Shown piece by piece: positions 1 through 7,222 of a stretch of 10,319 nucleotides of DNA. This DNA comes from an uncultured Clostridia bacterium (GTDB lineage: Bacteria > Bacillota > Clostridia > Christensenellales > UBA1242). The notes beneath the pieces were generated by a model, which saw nothing but the letters and a program-made list of their open reading frames with translations, ran no database searches and had not been told where the DNA came from. The position numbers were made by a program, and so were the translations under genes. The stretch spans positions 1 through 10,319 of the forward strand of contig CALWTN010000038.1 in NCBI GenBank assembly GCA_944384475.1, in the 5' to 3' direction. Each line of letters opens with the position of its first letter. Within the stretch, counting starts at the first letter, position 1.

Positions 1-1331
1 TCCAAATCCATCGCCTCATCATCGCCGCTCATTTTGTCACGAAGCTGCTCTTCAAGAGTTTCACGCTGCTGAATTGGATCAACCAACTCTGAATATGCAT
101 TCACAAGTTCAGCACCACACACCACAACTTGGAAAGCATCAACAATACGGCTGTCTTTGTCGTTTCGTCTCGCAAGAGGTTTTAAAACTGCTGGATAGTT
201 GTATAAAATAACAGGCCCAACGATATTTTCTCTAATTTTGCGTTTGTATACAAAATCTATAAGCGCCCTAACAGAGTTGTAAGGCTGCAACTCCTCTTTC
301 GAGAACAATTTTGCATCAATAATTTTCTTTTTGAAAGTTTGAGCATCAGTTTCTTCAAGCACATCAAAACCTAAAATTTGGTTCATTGTGGCGATATAAT
401 CAATTCTTTCCCAATTTTCTTTGCCAAAATCGATTTCATTACCTTGGTATGTGATTTTGGTTGTTCCAACGCAATGTTGCATGAGGCTTTTCAAAAACTT
501 TTGGAAAAATTGGATGTTATCTTCAAAATCCCAGTAAGAAGCATACCACTCCACTTGCGTAAATTCTTGCAAATGTGTGGCATCCATGCCCTCATTTCTA
601 AAATCTTTGCCCAGTTCAAACACTCTGTCAAAACCACCAGCGATCGCCTCTTTAAGCCATGTTTCTGTGGCAATTCTGAGGTTACAATCAAGGTCAAGCG
701 CATTGTGTTTTGTAAAGAAAGGTTTTGCAGAAGCTCCGCTGACGTTGGTTTGAATAATCGGAGTTTCAATTTCAATGAATCCGTTCTCTTCCAAATAACG
801 CCTGATAAAAGAAACAACCTTGCTTCTTGTCAGAAAAACCTTTCTGGCATCTTCATTTGCGATCAGGTCAAGATAGCGCTGACGATATTTAGTTTCAACA
901 TCGCTAAGCCCATGAAATTTTTCTGGGAGCGGACGCATCGCTTTTGAAAGCAGGGTTATTTTTTCAGCACGAACGGTGATTTCACCAGTCTGAGTTGTGT
1001 AAACCTCGCCTTCAACGCCAACAAAATCACCAAGATCGATCATCTTTTTGTAAAAATCGTAATCCTCTTCGGCGATTTCATTACGTCCAACAGAAACTTG
1101 AATATATGCATTGATATCTCTCAGTTGCATAAACCCAAACTTGCCCATCACACGCCTAAACACCATTCTGCCCGCAATTTTAACCCTTTCGCCAAGTTTT
1201 TCTCTTGCCTGAGCGATTGTGCAAGTTCTGTCAAATTTAGCTTTATAAACAATTTCGCCGCTTTCTTTAAGCGATAGAATTTTGTTTTTTCTCACATCGA
1301 TTTCGTTTGATAGATTATTAATTTCAGCCAT
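1..1331 (-). CDS. lysS: Lysyl-tRNA synthetase, class II (partial, C-terminus off the left edge)
   Basis: Class II LysRS attaches lysine to tRNA-Lys using ATP in the cytoplasm. Translating from the ATG at 1331 gives 443 uninterrupted residues running off the window; about 50 more, including class II motif 3, are expected. An N-terminal OB-fold anticodon-binding domain spans about residues 50-130 (KIAGRMVFRRVMGKFGFMQL). The catalytic core follows: KYRQRYLDLI near 148, the motif 1 region ENGFIEIETPI near 182, SGASAKPF near 198 and motif 2 FRNEGMDATHLQEFTQVEWY at 244-263. NAYSELVDPIQQRE at 411-424 is the usual region before motif 3. The start has a GAGGAG ribosome binding site at 1340-1345. Several normally fixed positions differ: RIATE replaces RIAPE, and MDATHLQEFT replaces the common xxRHNPEFT. 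This suggests a divergent LysRS lineage, but the family is not in doubt. It lies 59 bp downstream of the transglycosylase gene and may have its own promoter. Confidence 0.95.
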   Translation of the reverse strand, partial: MAEINNLSNEIDVRKNKILSLKESGEIVYKAKFDRTCTIAQAREKLGERVKIAGRMVFRRVMGKFGFMQLRDINAYIQVSVGRNEIAEEDYDFYKKMIDLGDFVGVEGEVYTTQTGEITVRAEKITLLSKAMRPLPEKFHGLSDVETKYRQRYLDLIANEDARKVFLTRSKVVSFIRRYLEENGFIEIETPIIQTNVSGASAKPFFTKHNALDLDCNLRIATETWLKEAIAGGFDRVFELGKDFRNEGMDATHLQEFTQVEWYASYWDFEDNIQFFQKFLKSLMQHCVGTTKITYQGNEIDFGKENWERIDYIATMNQILGFDVLEETDAQTFKKKIIDAKLFSKEELQPYNSVRALIDFVYKRKIRENIVGPVILYNYPAVLKPLARRNDKDSRIVDAFQVVVCGAELVNAYSELVDPIQQRETLEEQLRDKMSGDDEAMDL

Positions 1332-1360
1332 ATACTTTTCTCCTCAATTTTACTAAGTTT

Positions 1361-1389
1361 AGACTAGCAAAATCGCAAAAAAAAGTCAA
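1361..1389 (-). promoter_or_regulatory. Candidate sigma-A promoter for lysS
   Basis: Read on the minus strand, TTGACT (1384-1389, 5/6 to consensus) is followed by a 17-nt spacer and TAGTCT (1361-1366). The hexamer is a poor -10 match (3/6), but it is preceded by TGC, an extended -10 element. It lies directly after the stop of the upstream transglycosylase gene and about 30 nt before the lysS ATG, so lysS may be transcribed separately. The leader would be too short for a T-box. Confidence 0.4.
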
Positions 1390-1390
1390 C

Positions 1391-1927
1391 TTAAATTATT
1401 TTATTTTGATAAAACTTGATGTTTTTCTCAACTTTTTGCACATACTCTCGTGTTTCTTTAAAAGGTATAACCTGCAAATGCTCTCCGTCACAAGAATACT
1501 GGGCATTTTTAAGCCAACTTCGCACCTTGGTTGGCCCTGCGTTATATGCGCAAAGTGCTTCACGCAAATCAAAAGATTTTAATAAAACGGAAAGATAATA
1601 AGTGCCGTATTTAATGTTTATTTTCTCATCGAACAAATCTTCGCTTTCAATATCTTCGTCAAAAGCATAACTTAGGCTGCGTGCAGTTGTCGGCATAATT
1701 TGCATAAGCCCAATCGCACCTTTATTTGACACCGCATCTTTATCAAACGAGCTTTCTGCGTTTATCACTGCGCAAACCAGCGCCGCATCAACTTTAAACT
1801 CTTGTGCATACAGGTTTATGATATTTTGATATTTTAGCGGATAAAAAAAACTATACAACAAAAAATTTATGAGCAAACAAATTGTCATAGTTAAAACTAT
1901 TCCTCCCAGCCCAATAAATTTTTTCAC
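1391..1927 (-). CDS. Membrane-anchored SLT-type lytic transglycosylase
   Basis: The 178-residue protein is a Slt70-family (goose-lysozyme-like) lytic transglycosylase, which cleaves the MurNAc-GlcNAc bond of peptidoglycan to form 1,6-anhydro-muropeptides. Residues 4-29 form one hydrophobic helix after MKK, so it is probably an N-terminal anchor or uncleaved signal with the enzyme outside the membrane. The catalytic glutamate is E58 in NAESSF; GAIGLMQIMP (70-79) and AYNAGP (127-132) are the other signature motifs. Length fits the small single-domain Clostridia and Bacilli members. The start is GTG: an in-frame TAA lies four codons upstream, and no convincing Shine-Dalgarno is visible, so translation may be weak or coupled to the preceding DUF3343 gene, whose stop is 28 nt upstream. 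It could be a housekeeping or sporulation wall enzyme; the sequence does not tell which. Confidence 0.9.
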   Translation of the reverse strand: MKKFIGLGGIVLTMTICLLINFLLYSFFYPLKYQNIINLYAQEFKVDAALVCAVINAESSFDKDAVSNKGAIGLMQIMPTTARSLSYAFDEDIESEDLFDEKINIKYGTYYLSVLLKSFDLREALCAYNAGPTKVRSWLKNAQYSCDGEHLQVIPFKETREYVQKVEKNIKFYQNKII

Positions 1928-1955
1928 ACGTTTATGTTATGAATTTTTAAGTTTA

Positions 1956-2174
1956 TTATGCCTCGTAAAAGCCCTTAAATGTTTTAAAACTTGTGCTGAT
2001 GTTCATTTTAACAAGTTCCAAATAGTCTTTTAAAAATCGCACCGAAATGCCACATGCCCTGCCTGCGGTTTTGGGAGTGGAAGTCACCACACAAGGTATA
2101 CCTTGCCTTTTTAAATGCCCTGCAAAAGAAAGTGTTTCATTTCTTGAAGTAAAAACGGCGTAGCAATATCTCAT
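1956..2174 (-). CDS. DUF3343 small protein (putative Se/S carrier-like)
   Basis: This 72-residue protein resembles the DUF3343 family, annotated as putative selenium/sulfur carrier-like proteins. The N-terminal MRYCYAVFTSRNETLSF has the family's beta-strand then helix look, followed by GIPCVVTSTP and ACGISVRF, with C41 as the likely conserved thiol. C4 and C28 are further cysteines. The start is the ATG at 2174, not an in-frame ATG six codons upstream: AAAGGAGG sits at the ideal distance from 2174 and would lie inside the longer reading frame. The gene is divergent from the cysteine desulfurase-like gene, an arrangement that in many Firmicutes accompanies selenium or sulfur trafficking genes. 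A role as acceptor of persulfide from that enzyme is an inference; no biochemistry is known to me. Confidence 0.75.
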   Translation of the reverse strand: MRYCYAVFTSRNETLSFAGHLKRQGIPCVVTSTPKTAGRACGISVRFLKDYLELVKMNISTSFKTFKGFYEA

Positions 2175-2209
2175 AAACCCTCCTTTATGCACAATTTCTC
2201 TCCATTATC

Positions 2210-2239
2210 ACTATATTTAATAGTATAACGTTTTGTTAA
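2210..2239 (-). promoter_or_regulatory. Promoter for the DUF3343-transglycosylase unit
   Basis: On the minus strand TTAACA (2234-2239, 5/6) is separated by 18 nt from TATAGT (2210-2215, 5/6). The predicted start point falls about 30 nt before the DUF3343 ATG. The -10 element lies inside an imperfect inverted repeat (2205-2228) that could be an operator. For the opposite gene a TATAAC hexamer (2224-2229) could be a -10, but no good -35 is seen. Confidence 0.5.
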
Positions 2240-2252
2240 AATGAGGAGTAAA

Positions 2253-3395
2253 ATGATATATCTTGACAACAGTGCAACCACGCTTAACAAGCCCAAAGAG
2301 GTTTTAAGAGCCGTCAATCTTGCGCTTTCACGTTTTACTGCAAACCCAGGCAGAAGCGGACATAAGCAAAGCATTCAAGTGGCAATGGAAATTGAACAGA
2401 CCCGCAACAAAGTGAAGGAATTTTTTAATTTAGATAGTGAAAACAACGTGCTTTTCACCGCCAACTGTTCAGCCGCACTAAATCTTTTGATACTAGGCAC
2501 TGCCAAAAGCGGCGGCCATGTGGTATGCACCGAAAACGAACACAACTCAGTGTTGCGGCCACTTGAACATTTAAAACGAAGCGGCATAATTGATTACACG
2601 GTCGCCTTTCAGGAAAATCCCGGCACGTTAACCAAAGAGGACATTCAAAAATGCATAAAACCTAACACATATTTAGTCATTTGCAATCATATTTCAAACG
2701 TAAACGGCGACACCGCCGACATTGAAAATATCGGCAAACTCTGTCACGAAAAAGGCATATTGTTTGCAGTCGATGCAGCGCAAAGTGGCGGTCACGAAAA
2801 AATTGACACCAAAAAGCAACATATCGATTTTTTAACCTTAGCCCCTCACAAAGGCTTCTACGCTCTGCAAGGCTTGGGAGTGCTGCTGGCAAATGCTGTG
2901 GAAAAATTAAACCCAATCATGTTTGGCGGCACTGGAACAAATTCGCTTGAACTAATTCAGCCACAAGAAGCACCCGAACGATTTGAAGTTGGCACGATTG
3001 CCACGCCTGCAATATTGGCTTTTTCGGGAGGACTTGATTTTGTAAAAGAAAACTTTACGCAAATAAAGGATCATCTTGACGATTTGACAACCTTTTTAAA
3101 CTATGAACTCTCCTCTCTTCCAGTTGAAATATACACCTCGCCTGAAAATGCAAAAGGAGTTTTTGCGTTTAACATCCCCGGCATGCATTCAAGCGAAGTT
3201 GCAAGCATTTTGGATGAAAAATATTCAATTTGTGTGCGTGGCGGCTATCATTGTGCAGCAAAAAAACATGAGGCGCTGAATCTGTTAGATCGTGGCGCAG
3301 TGCGAGCGTCACTATCATATTTCACCACTTTTTCGGACGTTCAAAAATTGATTGTTGCAATCAAGAATATATTAAAAAAACAAAAAATATTTTAA
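2253..3395 (+). CDS. Class V aminotransferase / cysteine desulfurase-like protein (EF2568 type)
   Basis: A PLP-dependent fold-type I enzyme of the NifS/SufS/CsdB superfamily, 380 residues. Such enzymes take sulfur (or selenium from selenocysteine) from the amino acid onto an active-site cysteine and leave alanine. Seen in order: MIYLDNSATT at the N-terminus, NPGRSGHK (31-38), EHNS with the PLP-stacking H97, VDAAQS with D174 and Q177, the Schiff-base lysine K200 in APHKGF, FEVGTIATP (244-252) and the catalytic-loop cysteine C334 in RGGYHCA. From memory the NPGRSGHK and GGYHCA forms match the subfamily named after Enterococcus EF2568, found in selenium-dependent hydroxylase clusters. The start at 2253 is chosen over the ATG at 2241 because the earlier ATG is part of the ATGAGGAG ribosome binding sequence. 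It is the only plus-strand gene and ends in a strong terminator. Confidence 0.88.
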   Translation: MIYLDNSATTLNKPKEVLRAVNLALSRFTANPGRSGHKQSIQVAMEIEQTRNKVKEFFNLDSENNVLFTANCSAALNLLILGTAKSGGHVVCTENEHNSVLRPLEHLKRSGIIDYTVAFQENPGTLTKEDIQKCIKPNTYLVICNHISNVNGDTADIENIGKLCHEKGILFAVDAAQSGGHEKIDTKKQHIDFLTLAPHKGFYALQGLGVLLANAVEKLNPIMFGGTGTNSLELIQPQEAPERFEVGTIATPAILAFSGGLDFVKENFTQIKDHLDDLTTFLNYELSSLPVEIYTSPENAKGVFAFNIPGMHSSEVASILDEKYSICVRGGYHCAAKKHEALNLLDRGAVRASLSYFTTFSDVQKLIVAIKNILKKQKIF

Positions 3396-3422
3396 AAAAA
3401 CCGCATTTTAAGCGGTTTTTTT
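3395..3422. terminator. Bidirectional intrinsic terminator
   Basis: AAAAAACCGC (3395-3404) pairs with GCGGTTTTTT across a 7-nt loop. It begins on the stop codon of the plus-strand desulfurase-like gene and has a T-run on both strands. It therefore also ends the short minus-strand unit coming from the promoter at 3563-3592. Confidence 0.85.
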
Positions 3423-3522
3423 AAAAATTGCCATCAATTTCGTTTAAACTTACTCCAAAATAATCTGCAATCTGTTGAAGCCTTTCAATAATTGTTGCCT
3501 CATCCTCTTTTTTGCTCCTTAC
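3421..3522 (-). pseudogene. Fragment of a helix-turn-helix (XRE-like) protein, no intact start
   Basis: Minus-strand codons from 3522 to the TAA at 3421 read 33 residues including TIIERLQQIADYFGVSLNEI. This resembles the last helix of small XRE/Cro-type regulators (compare IADYFNVSLDYLLG). No start codon opens this frame; upstream it hits a TAA. A short frame from the ATG at 3554 (MKRKKCPNFFL) stops after 11 codons, just past a run of nine T. One extra T in the run would join the two frames into a 44-residue protein. Another reading is a 17-codon ORF (3450-3503) behind an AAGGAG site at 3515-3520. The similarity is short, so this may be a decayed regulator, a phase-variable small protein, or RNA with chance coding likeness. 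Confidence 0.35.
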
Positions 3523-3562
3523 AAAAAAAAATTAGGACACTTTTTTCTTTTCATACAAATAT

Positions 3563-3592
3563 ATTGTAACAAAAAAATATTAAATATGTCAA
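3563..3592 (-). promoter_or_regulatory. Near-consensus sigma-A promoter for a short transcript
   Basis: On the minus strand a perfect TTGACA (3587-3592), an 18-nt spacer and TACAAT (3563-3568, 5/6). It is among the best promoters in the window, yet it precedes no intact gene. The predicted start falls at or next to the ATG at 3554, so any translation from that codon would be leaderless. The transcript would run about 150 nt to the bidirectional terminator. Confidence 0.6.
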
Positions 3593-3628
3593 ATAAAATA
3601 GATTTTTTTACAAGAAAAAACAAAACAA

Positions 3629-3659
3629 AAAAAATAATCAGATATTCCGATTATTTTTT
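3629..3659 (-). terminator. Weak AT-rich hairpin terminator after the zinc-ribbon gene
   Basis: AAAAAATAATC (3629-3639) pairs with GATTATTTTTT (3649-3659) around a 9-nt loop. It lies just after the stop of the zinc-ribbon gene and ends in a T-run when read on the minus strand. The stem has only one G-C pair, so termination may be leaky. Confidence 0.4.
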
Positions 3660-3666
3660 GATATTT

Positions 3667-4365
3667 TTAATTTTCATAAATTATACTTCTGCAATTTTCA
3701 CAAGATAAAACGTGCTCATTTTTTAATTTTGAAAGCGCAGAGGCTGAAAGTTCCATACGGCAACGCCCGCAGTTGTTTCCCATAAGCTGCACAAACACAG
3801 GAAAAATTTTGTCTGCACGTTTTTTATTATACAATTCCATAGTGCTTGGCTCAACCTTTTTTGAAAGCGCTTGCAACTGCTTTTTAAGTTCATCAATTTT
3901 TGGTTGCTCTTGCGCCACAATTTGATCATATTCCGCTTTAAATTTTTGATATTGAGCTTTGGCTTCGTTATAATTTTTTACAGTTCTGTTATAGTCTGCC
4001 AAAACCGCACTGATGCTTTCTGCAAGTTTTGTAAGCCTTTTATCAAGTGCTGATAAATTTTGTGAAACCTTATCTTTTTTTGAAAGCATTTCATTGATTT
4101 GATCGGCGTTTGCATTTTCTAAATTAATTTGCAAAAGCTCTTCGCCATGCCTTTTTGTGGAAGAAATTGTTTTTTTCAACTCCTCCATCTCTCTTAAAAT
4201 GCTGCCCGCTCTCTCTTCAAGCTGACTTGACTTAACTTGCGAATCTTTTGCCGTTTGGCTTAAAGCGTTGCATTTAAGTTTGCTTGGACTTTTTGCCAAA
4301 TTTTGTTCTAACAAGAAAAGTTGTCTGTCAACCTCTTGATAAGCAAGTATTGTTGATAATTCCAT
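3667..4365 (-). CDS. Coiled-coil protein with C-terminal C4 zinc ribbon (COG1579/DUF164 family)
   Basis: The 232-residue protein consists of a long, highly charged helical region (about 5-175) predicted to form an antiparallel coiled coil, followed by a C4 zinc ribbon. The zinc ligands are C199 and C202 (CGRC) and C222 and C225 (CENC). This layout is typical of COG1579 proteins, including the chlamydial CT398 group. Members have been linked to sigma-54 or flagellar partners in Chlamydia, but no general function is established. The start at 4365 has an AGGAGA site at 4374-4379. The gene begins 30 nt after rpoD and is the last gene of the dnaG-rpoD unit, a neighbourhood seen often in Clostridia, which suggests a link to nucleic acid or transcription functions without proving one. 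Confidence 0.85.
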   Translation of the reverse strand: MELSTILAYQEVDRQLFLLEQNLAKSPSKLKCNALSQTAKDSQVKSSQLEERAGSILREMEELKKTISSTKRHGEELLQINLENANADQINEMLSKKDKVSQNLSALDKRLTKLAESISAVLADYNRTVKNYNEAKAQYQKFKAEYDQIVAQEQPKIDELKKQLQALSKKVEPSTMELYNKKRADKIFPVFVQLMGNNCGRCRMELSASALSKLKNEHVLSCENCRSIIYEN

Positions 4366-4395
4366 AAAAATTTTCTCCTAAAAATTATTTTATCA

Positions 4396-5460
4396 TCATT
4401 CCATAAAATCGGCAAGTTTTTTGCTGCGATTTGGATGTTTAAGTTTTCTAAGCGCTTTTGCCTCGATTTGACGTATTCTTTCTCTCGTCACTTTAAATTC
4501 TTTGCCAACTTCTTCCAAAGTTTTGGCTCTGCCGTCCTTTAAACCGTAACGCTGACGAATAACCTCCTGCTCTCTTGGTGTGAGGGTGTCAATAACTGCA
4601 AGCAGCTGCTCCCTTAAAAGCGATTGAGTTGCAACCTCTAAAGGAGATTTAACGGTTTCGTCCACGATGATATCTGTAAGTTTGCTGTCCTCTTCCTCGC
4701 CGATAGGTGTTTCAAGCGAAACTGGGTCAAGCCCAATTTTTTGAATTTCGATAATCTTAGCCTCTGGCAAGCCCATCTCTTTTGCAATCTCTTCGGTTGA
4801 AGGCTCTCTGCAAAGTTTTTGAGTAAGCTGCCTGATCACACGCTGCGCTTTGTTGATTGTTTCCACCATGTGCACAGGTATGCGGATGGTTCTCGATTGA
4901 TCGGCGATGGCACGAGTGATTGACTGGCGAATCCACCAAGTTGCGTATGTTGAAAATTTAAAGCCTTTGGAATAATCAAACCTTTCAACCGCTTTTAGCA
5001 AGCCAAGATTGCCCTCTTGAATAAGGTCGAGGAATGACAAACTTGAAGCTCTTGACGCCCATTTTTTGGCAACACTGACAACCAATCTTAAATTGGCCTC
5101 GCAAAATTTAGCCTTGGCATATTCATCGCCTTGAACAATTCTTTGCGCCAAATCTTTTTCTTCTTCAGCAGTCAAAAGTGGAACTTTGCCAATGTCTTTA
5201 AGATAGATTTTAACAGGGTCATCCACGCCATATTCAGGGATGAGATCTGTAAAATCTTCTTTGCCCAAATCCTCTTCATCGTTTGTGCGAATAACCCTAA
5301 TGCCCTGCTCTTCAAGCCTGTCGATAAACTGACGAACATCGTCCGGCGAGACATCATATTTTAGTATTTTATAAAAAATGTCGTCTTCGTTAACCGAGCC
5401 CTTTTTCTGAGCGAGATCAACAATTCTTTTAAATTCTGCTTCAACTTTTTTATCAAGCAT
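4396..5460 (-). CDS. rpoD: Primary RNA polymerase sigma factor RpoD (SigA)
   Basis: The housekeeping sigma factor, 354 residues, directs RNA polymerase to -10/-35 promoters. A short acidic N-terminal part (1-78) takes the place of region 1.1. Region 1.2 is at 80-113 (DDPVKIYLKDIGKVPLL), region 2 at 119-198 with FLDLIQEGNLGL, FKFSTYATWWIRQ and RTIRIPVHMVE, region 3 at 199-275, and region 4 at about 288-347 with TPREQEVIRQRYGL and the helix-turn-helix VTRERIRQIEAKALRKLK. Region 2 is odd: WASRASSLS (134-142) stands between AKK and FLDLI where the family has seven residues such as YTNRGLQ, so two residues are added and the usual G is lost. The ATG overlaps the last 8 nt of dnaG (ATGCTTGA), with GGAGG just upstream, so translation is probably coupled to that of the primase. 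Confidence 0.97.
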   Translation of the reverse strand: MLDKKVEAEFKRIVDLAQKKGSVNEDDIFYKILKYDVSPDDVRQFIDRLEEQGIRVIRTNDEEDLGKEDFTDLIPEYGVDDPVKIYLKDIGKVPLLTAEEEKDLAQRIVQGDEYAKAKFCEANLRLVVSVAKKWASRASSLSFLDLIQEGNLGLLKAVERFDYSKGFKFSTYATWWIRQSITRAIADQSRTIRIPVHMVETINKAQRVIRQLTQKLCREPSTEEIAKEMGLPEAKIIEIQKIGLDPVSLETPIGEEEDSKLTDIIVDETVKSPLEVATQSLLREQLLAVIDTLTPREQEVIRQRYGLKDGRAKTLEEVGKEFKVTRERIRQIEAKALRKLKHPNRSKKLADFME

Positions 5461-7222
5461 AAAAATCCTCCAAATTTTTCTCTCTTATCTTTTTATCAAC
5501 GGCTTGTGCCTGCAAAAGCAAATTTCGTCTTTGATTTAAATCCTGCGAATTTTTGTATTCAACCATAATCGCATCTTTTTGCTGTTTAAGTTTTTCTTCG
5601 GCAAGCGCCCAAACGCACTCATCGAAATATTGTTTTTCGTTGCCATTGGCTTCGGCGAAATTAAAATAAATCAAATCTTGCCAAAACGGCTGGTTTTCAA
5701 CATCAACCTTGTCAAACAACGAGGAAACACGCTGAGTTGAGACAATGAGATTTATTTCTTCATCTCTGCCGTCAATCAATTTTTTAAAATTAATATTATC
5801 TGGCACAAAACTTTTTTTGTGAAGAAGTGACGCCAAAATAAATGTTTCAGCTCTTTTGTTGCCATTTATTCGATTAACTAAAACAGAGTTTTGCTGTTTT
5901 TCAAAGGTTGGCATGATGTTGATGCCCAAACTTCGTCTAAGCGAGTCAACTGGCACGGCGGTTAAATCTCTAATCTTAAAAACGTATGCCTCTTGCTCTG
6001 GCTGCGAAAAGTTTTTAAGCTTGTCCAAAACGTTCTGAACAAACTGCGCCTTTTCTTCTGGCTTGTTTAGATCAAACTTTGCAAGTTCAAGATCGATGTA
6101 GTAATCCATAATCGGCTTGGCGTTTTGAATAATCTCTTGCATCTGCGCCTTGCCATTTTCTTGCTTTAAAACCTCGTCGGGATCTTGTCCACTTGGCAGA
6201 CACGCAATTTTTACATTAAATCCAGCGTTCCTAAAAATATCAATCGATCTTAAAGTTGCTTTTATGCCCGCTTCATCGCCATCAAAACACAACACCACCT
6301 CATCGCAAAGTTTTTTAAGCTCCTTTGCATGATCGGCGGTTGCGGCAGTGCCAAGACACGCCACCGTGTTTTTAAAACCCGCTCTGTGCATGGAAATAAC
6401 GTCAATCTGCCCTTCAACGATGATTATACTGCTAAGCCCATGCTGCTGCTTTAAACGCTTTAAAAGGTGGATGCCAAACACGACCTTACCCTTTTGAAAA
6501 ACCATTGTCTCAGCGGTGTTTTTATACTTTGCAAAGTCGGTTTTTTCAAGCGCACGAGCCGTGAAGCCGATACACTCACCAAAACTGTTGAAAATTGGAA
6601 AAACCAATCTTTCGCCCATGGCATCGTAAAGCCTGTCCTGCTGTTTAGATTGCGCAACGCCGCTTTCGAGCAGCAGTTTTTTAGAAAAACCACACTTTAA
6701 TAAATAGGCAACAAGCTCGTTCCAATCAAGCGAATAGCCGATTTTAAAATCTTCAAGTTCATGACGTGTAAACCCTCTCGTCTTTATGTAATCTTGCGCC
6801 TTTTTTGCCTCAGGCTTGTATATATTTTGATGATAGTGCTCAGCCGCCACGTCAAGCACTTTTAAAATTTCATCCCTCTGCTTTTTGCGTTGGATTATTC
6901 CATCATCACCACTGATTTGCGGCACTTGCATCTTAGCATTTTCTGCAAGTCTGGTTATTGCATCATAAAAATCGCAACTTTCAATTTTTTCAACAAAGGT
7001 GATTACATCGCCGCCCTCTTTGCATCCGAAGCAGTGATAGAGCCCCTCATATTGGTCAACGCAAAAAGAAGGGGTTTTTTCGTGATGAAATGGACAACAA
7101 CCCCAAAATTTACTTCCCCTTTGTTGAAGGGTTACATATTTTGAAACAACGCTGACAATGTCATTTTTGCGTTTAAGTTCGTCAAGCCAATCTGGCGAAA
7201 AACCCCTGTTACTGTTACTCAA
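5453..7222 (-). CDS. dnaG: DNA primase DnaG
   Basis: DnaG makes the RNA primers for lagging-strand synthesis and works with the DnaB helicase. The 589-residue protein has an N-terminal CHC2 zinc-binding domain with C43, H46, C64 and C67 (CPFHHEKTPSF, YHCFGC). The basic core region includes RLVFPIFNSFGECIGF (205-220) and KYKNTAETMVFQKG. The TOPRIM domain has E270 in VEGQIDVI, DGDEAG (314-319) and GQDPDEVL (345-352). The C-terminal helicase-binding part is divergent, as usual. The start is TTG at 7222: an in-frame TAA lies three codons upstream, no ATG or GTG offers a better N-terminus, and AAGAGGGG precedes it. No convincing promoter could be named in the 126-bp gap upstream, which holds AT-rich sequence such as ATATATA. 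It heads the dnaG-rpoD-zinc-ribbon unit. Confidence 0.96.
   Translation of the reverse strand: MSNSNRGFSPDWLDELKRKNDIVSVVSKYVTLQQRGSKFWGCCPFHHEKTPSFCVDQYEGLYHCFGCKEGGDVITFVEKIESCDFYDAITRLAENAKMQVPQISGDDGIIQRKKQRDEILKVLDVAAEHYHQNIYKPEAKKAQDYIKTRGFTRHELEDFKIGYSLDWNELVAYLLKCGFSKKLLLESGVAQSKQQDRLYDAMGERLVFPIFNSFGECIGFTARALEKTDFAKYKNTAETMVFQKGKVVFGIHLLKRLKQQHGLSSIIIVEGQIDVISMHRAGFKNTVACLGTAATADHAKELKKLCDEVVLCFDGDEAGIKATLRSIDIFRNAGFNVKIACLPSGQDPDEVLKQENGKAQMQEIIQNAKPIMDYYIDLELAKFDLNKPEEKAQFVQNVLDKLKNFSQPEQEAYVFKIRDLTAVPVDSLRRSLGINIMPTFEKQQNSVLVNRINGNKRAETFILASLLHKKSFVPDNINFKKLIDGRDEEINLIVSTQRVSSLFDKVDVENQPFWQDLIYFNFAEANGNEKQYFDECVWALAEEKLKQQKDAIMVEYKNSQDLNQRRNLLLQAQAVDKKIREKNLEDFYA

Noticed and set aside
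378..947. A 189-codon plus-strand open frame
   Set aside because: It is antisense to lysS, whose full translation matches LysRS domain by domain; the plus-strand product resembles nothing and lacks a ribosome binding site.
3475..3708. A 77-codon plus-strand open frame between the desulfurase-like gene and the zinc-ribbon gene
   Set aside because: It is made of A/T homopolymer codons (K, F, I, N), has no ribosome binding site, lies antisense to a strong promoter and a hairpin, and runs into the zinc-ribbon gene.
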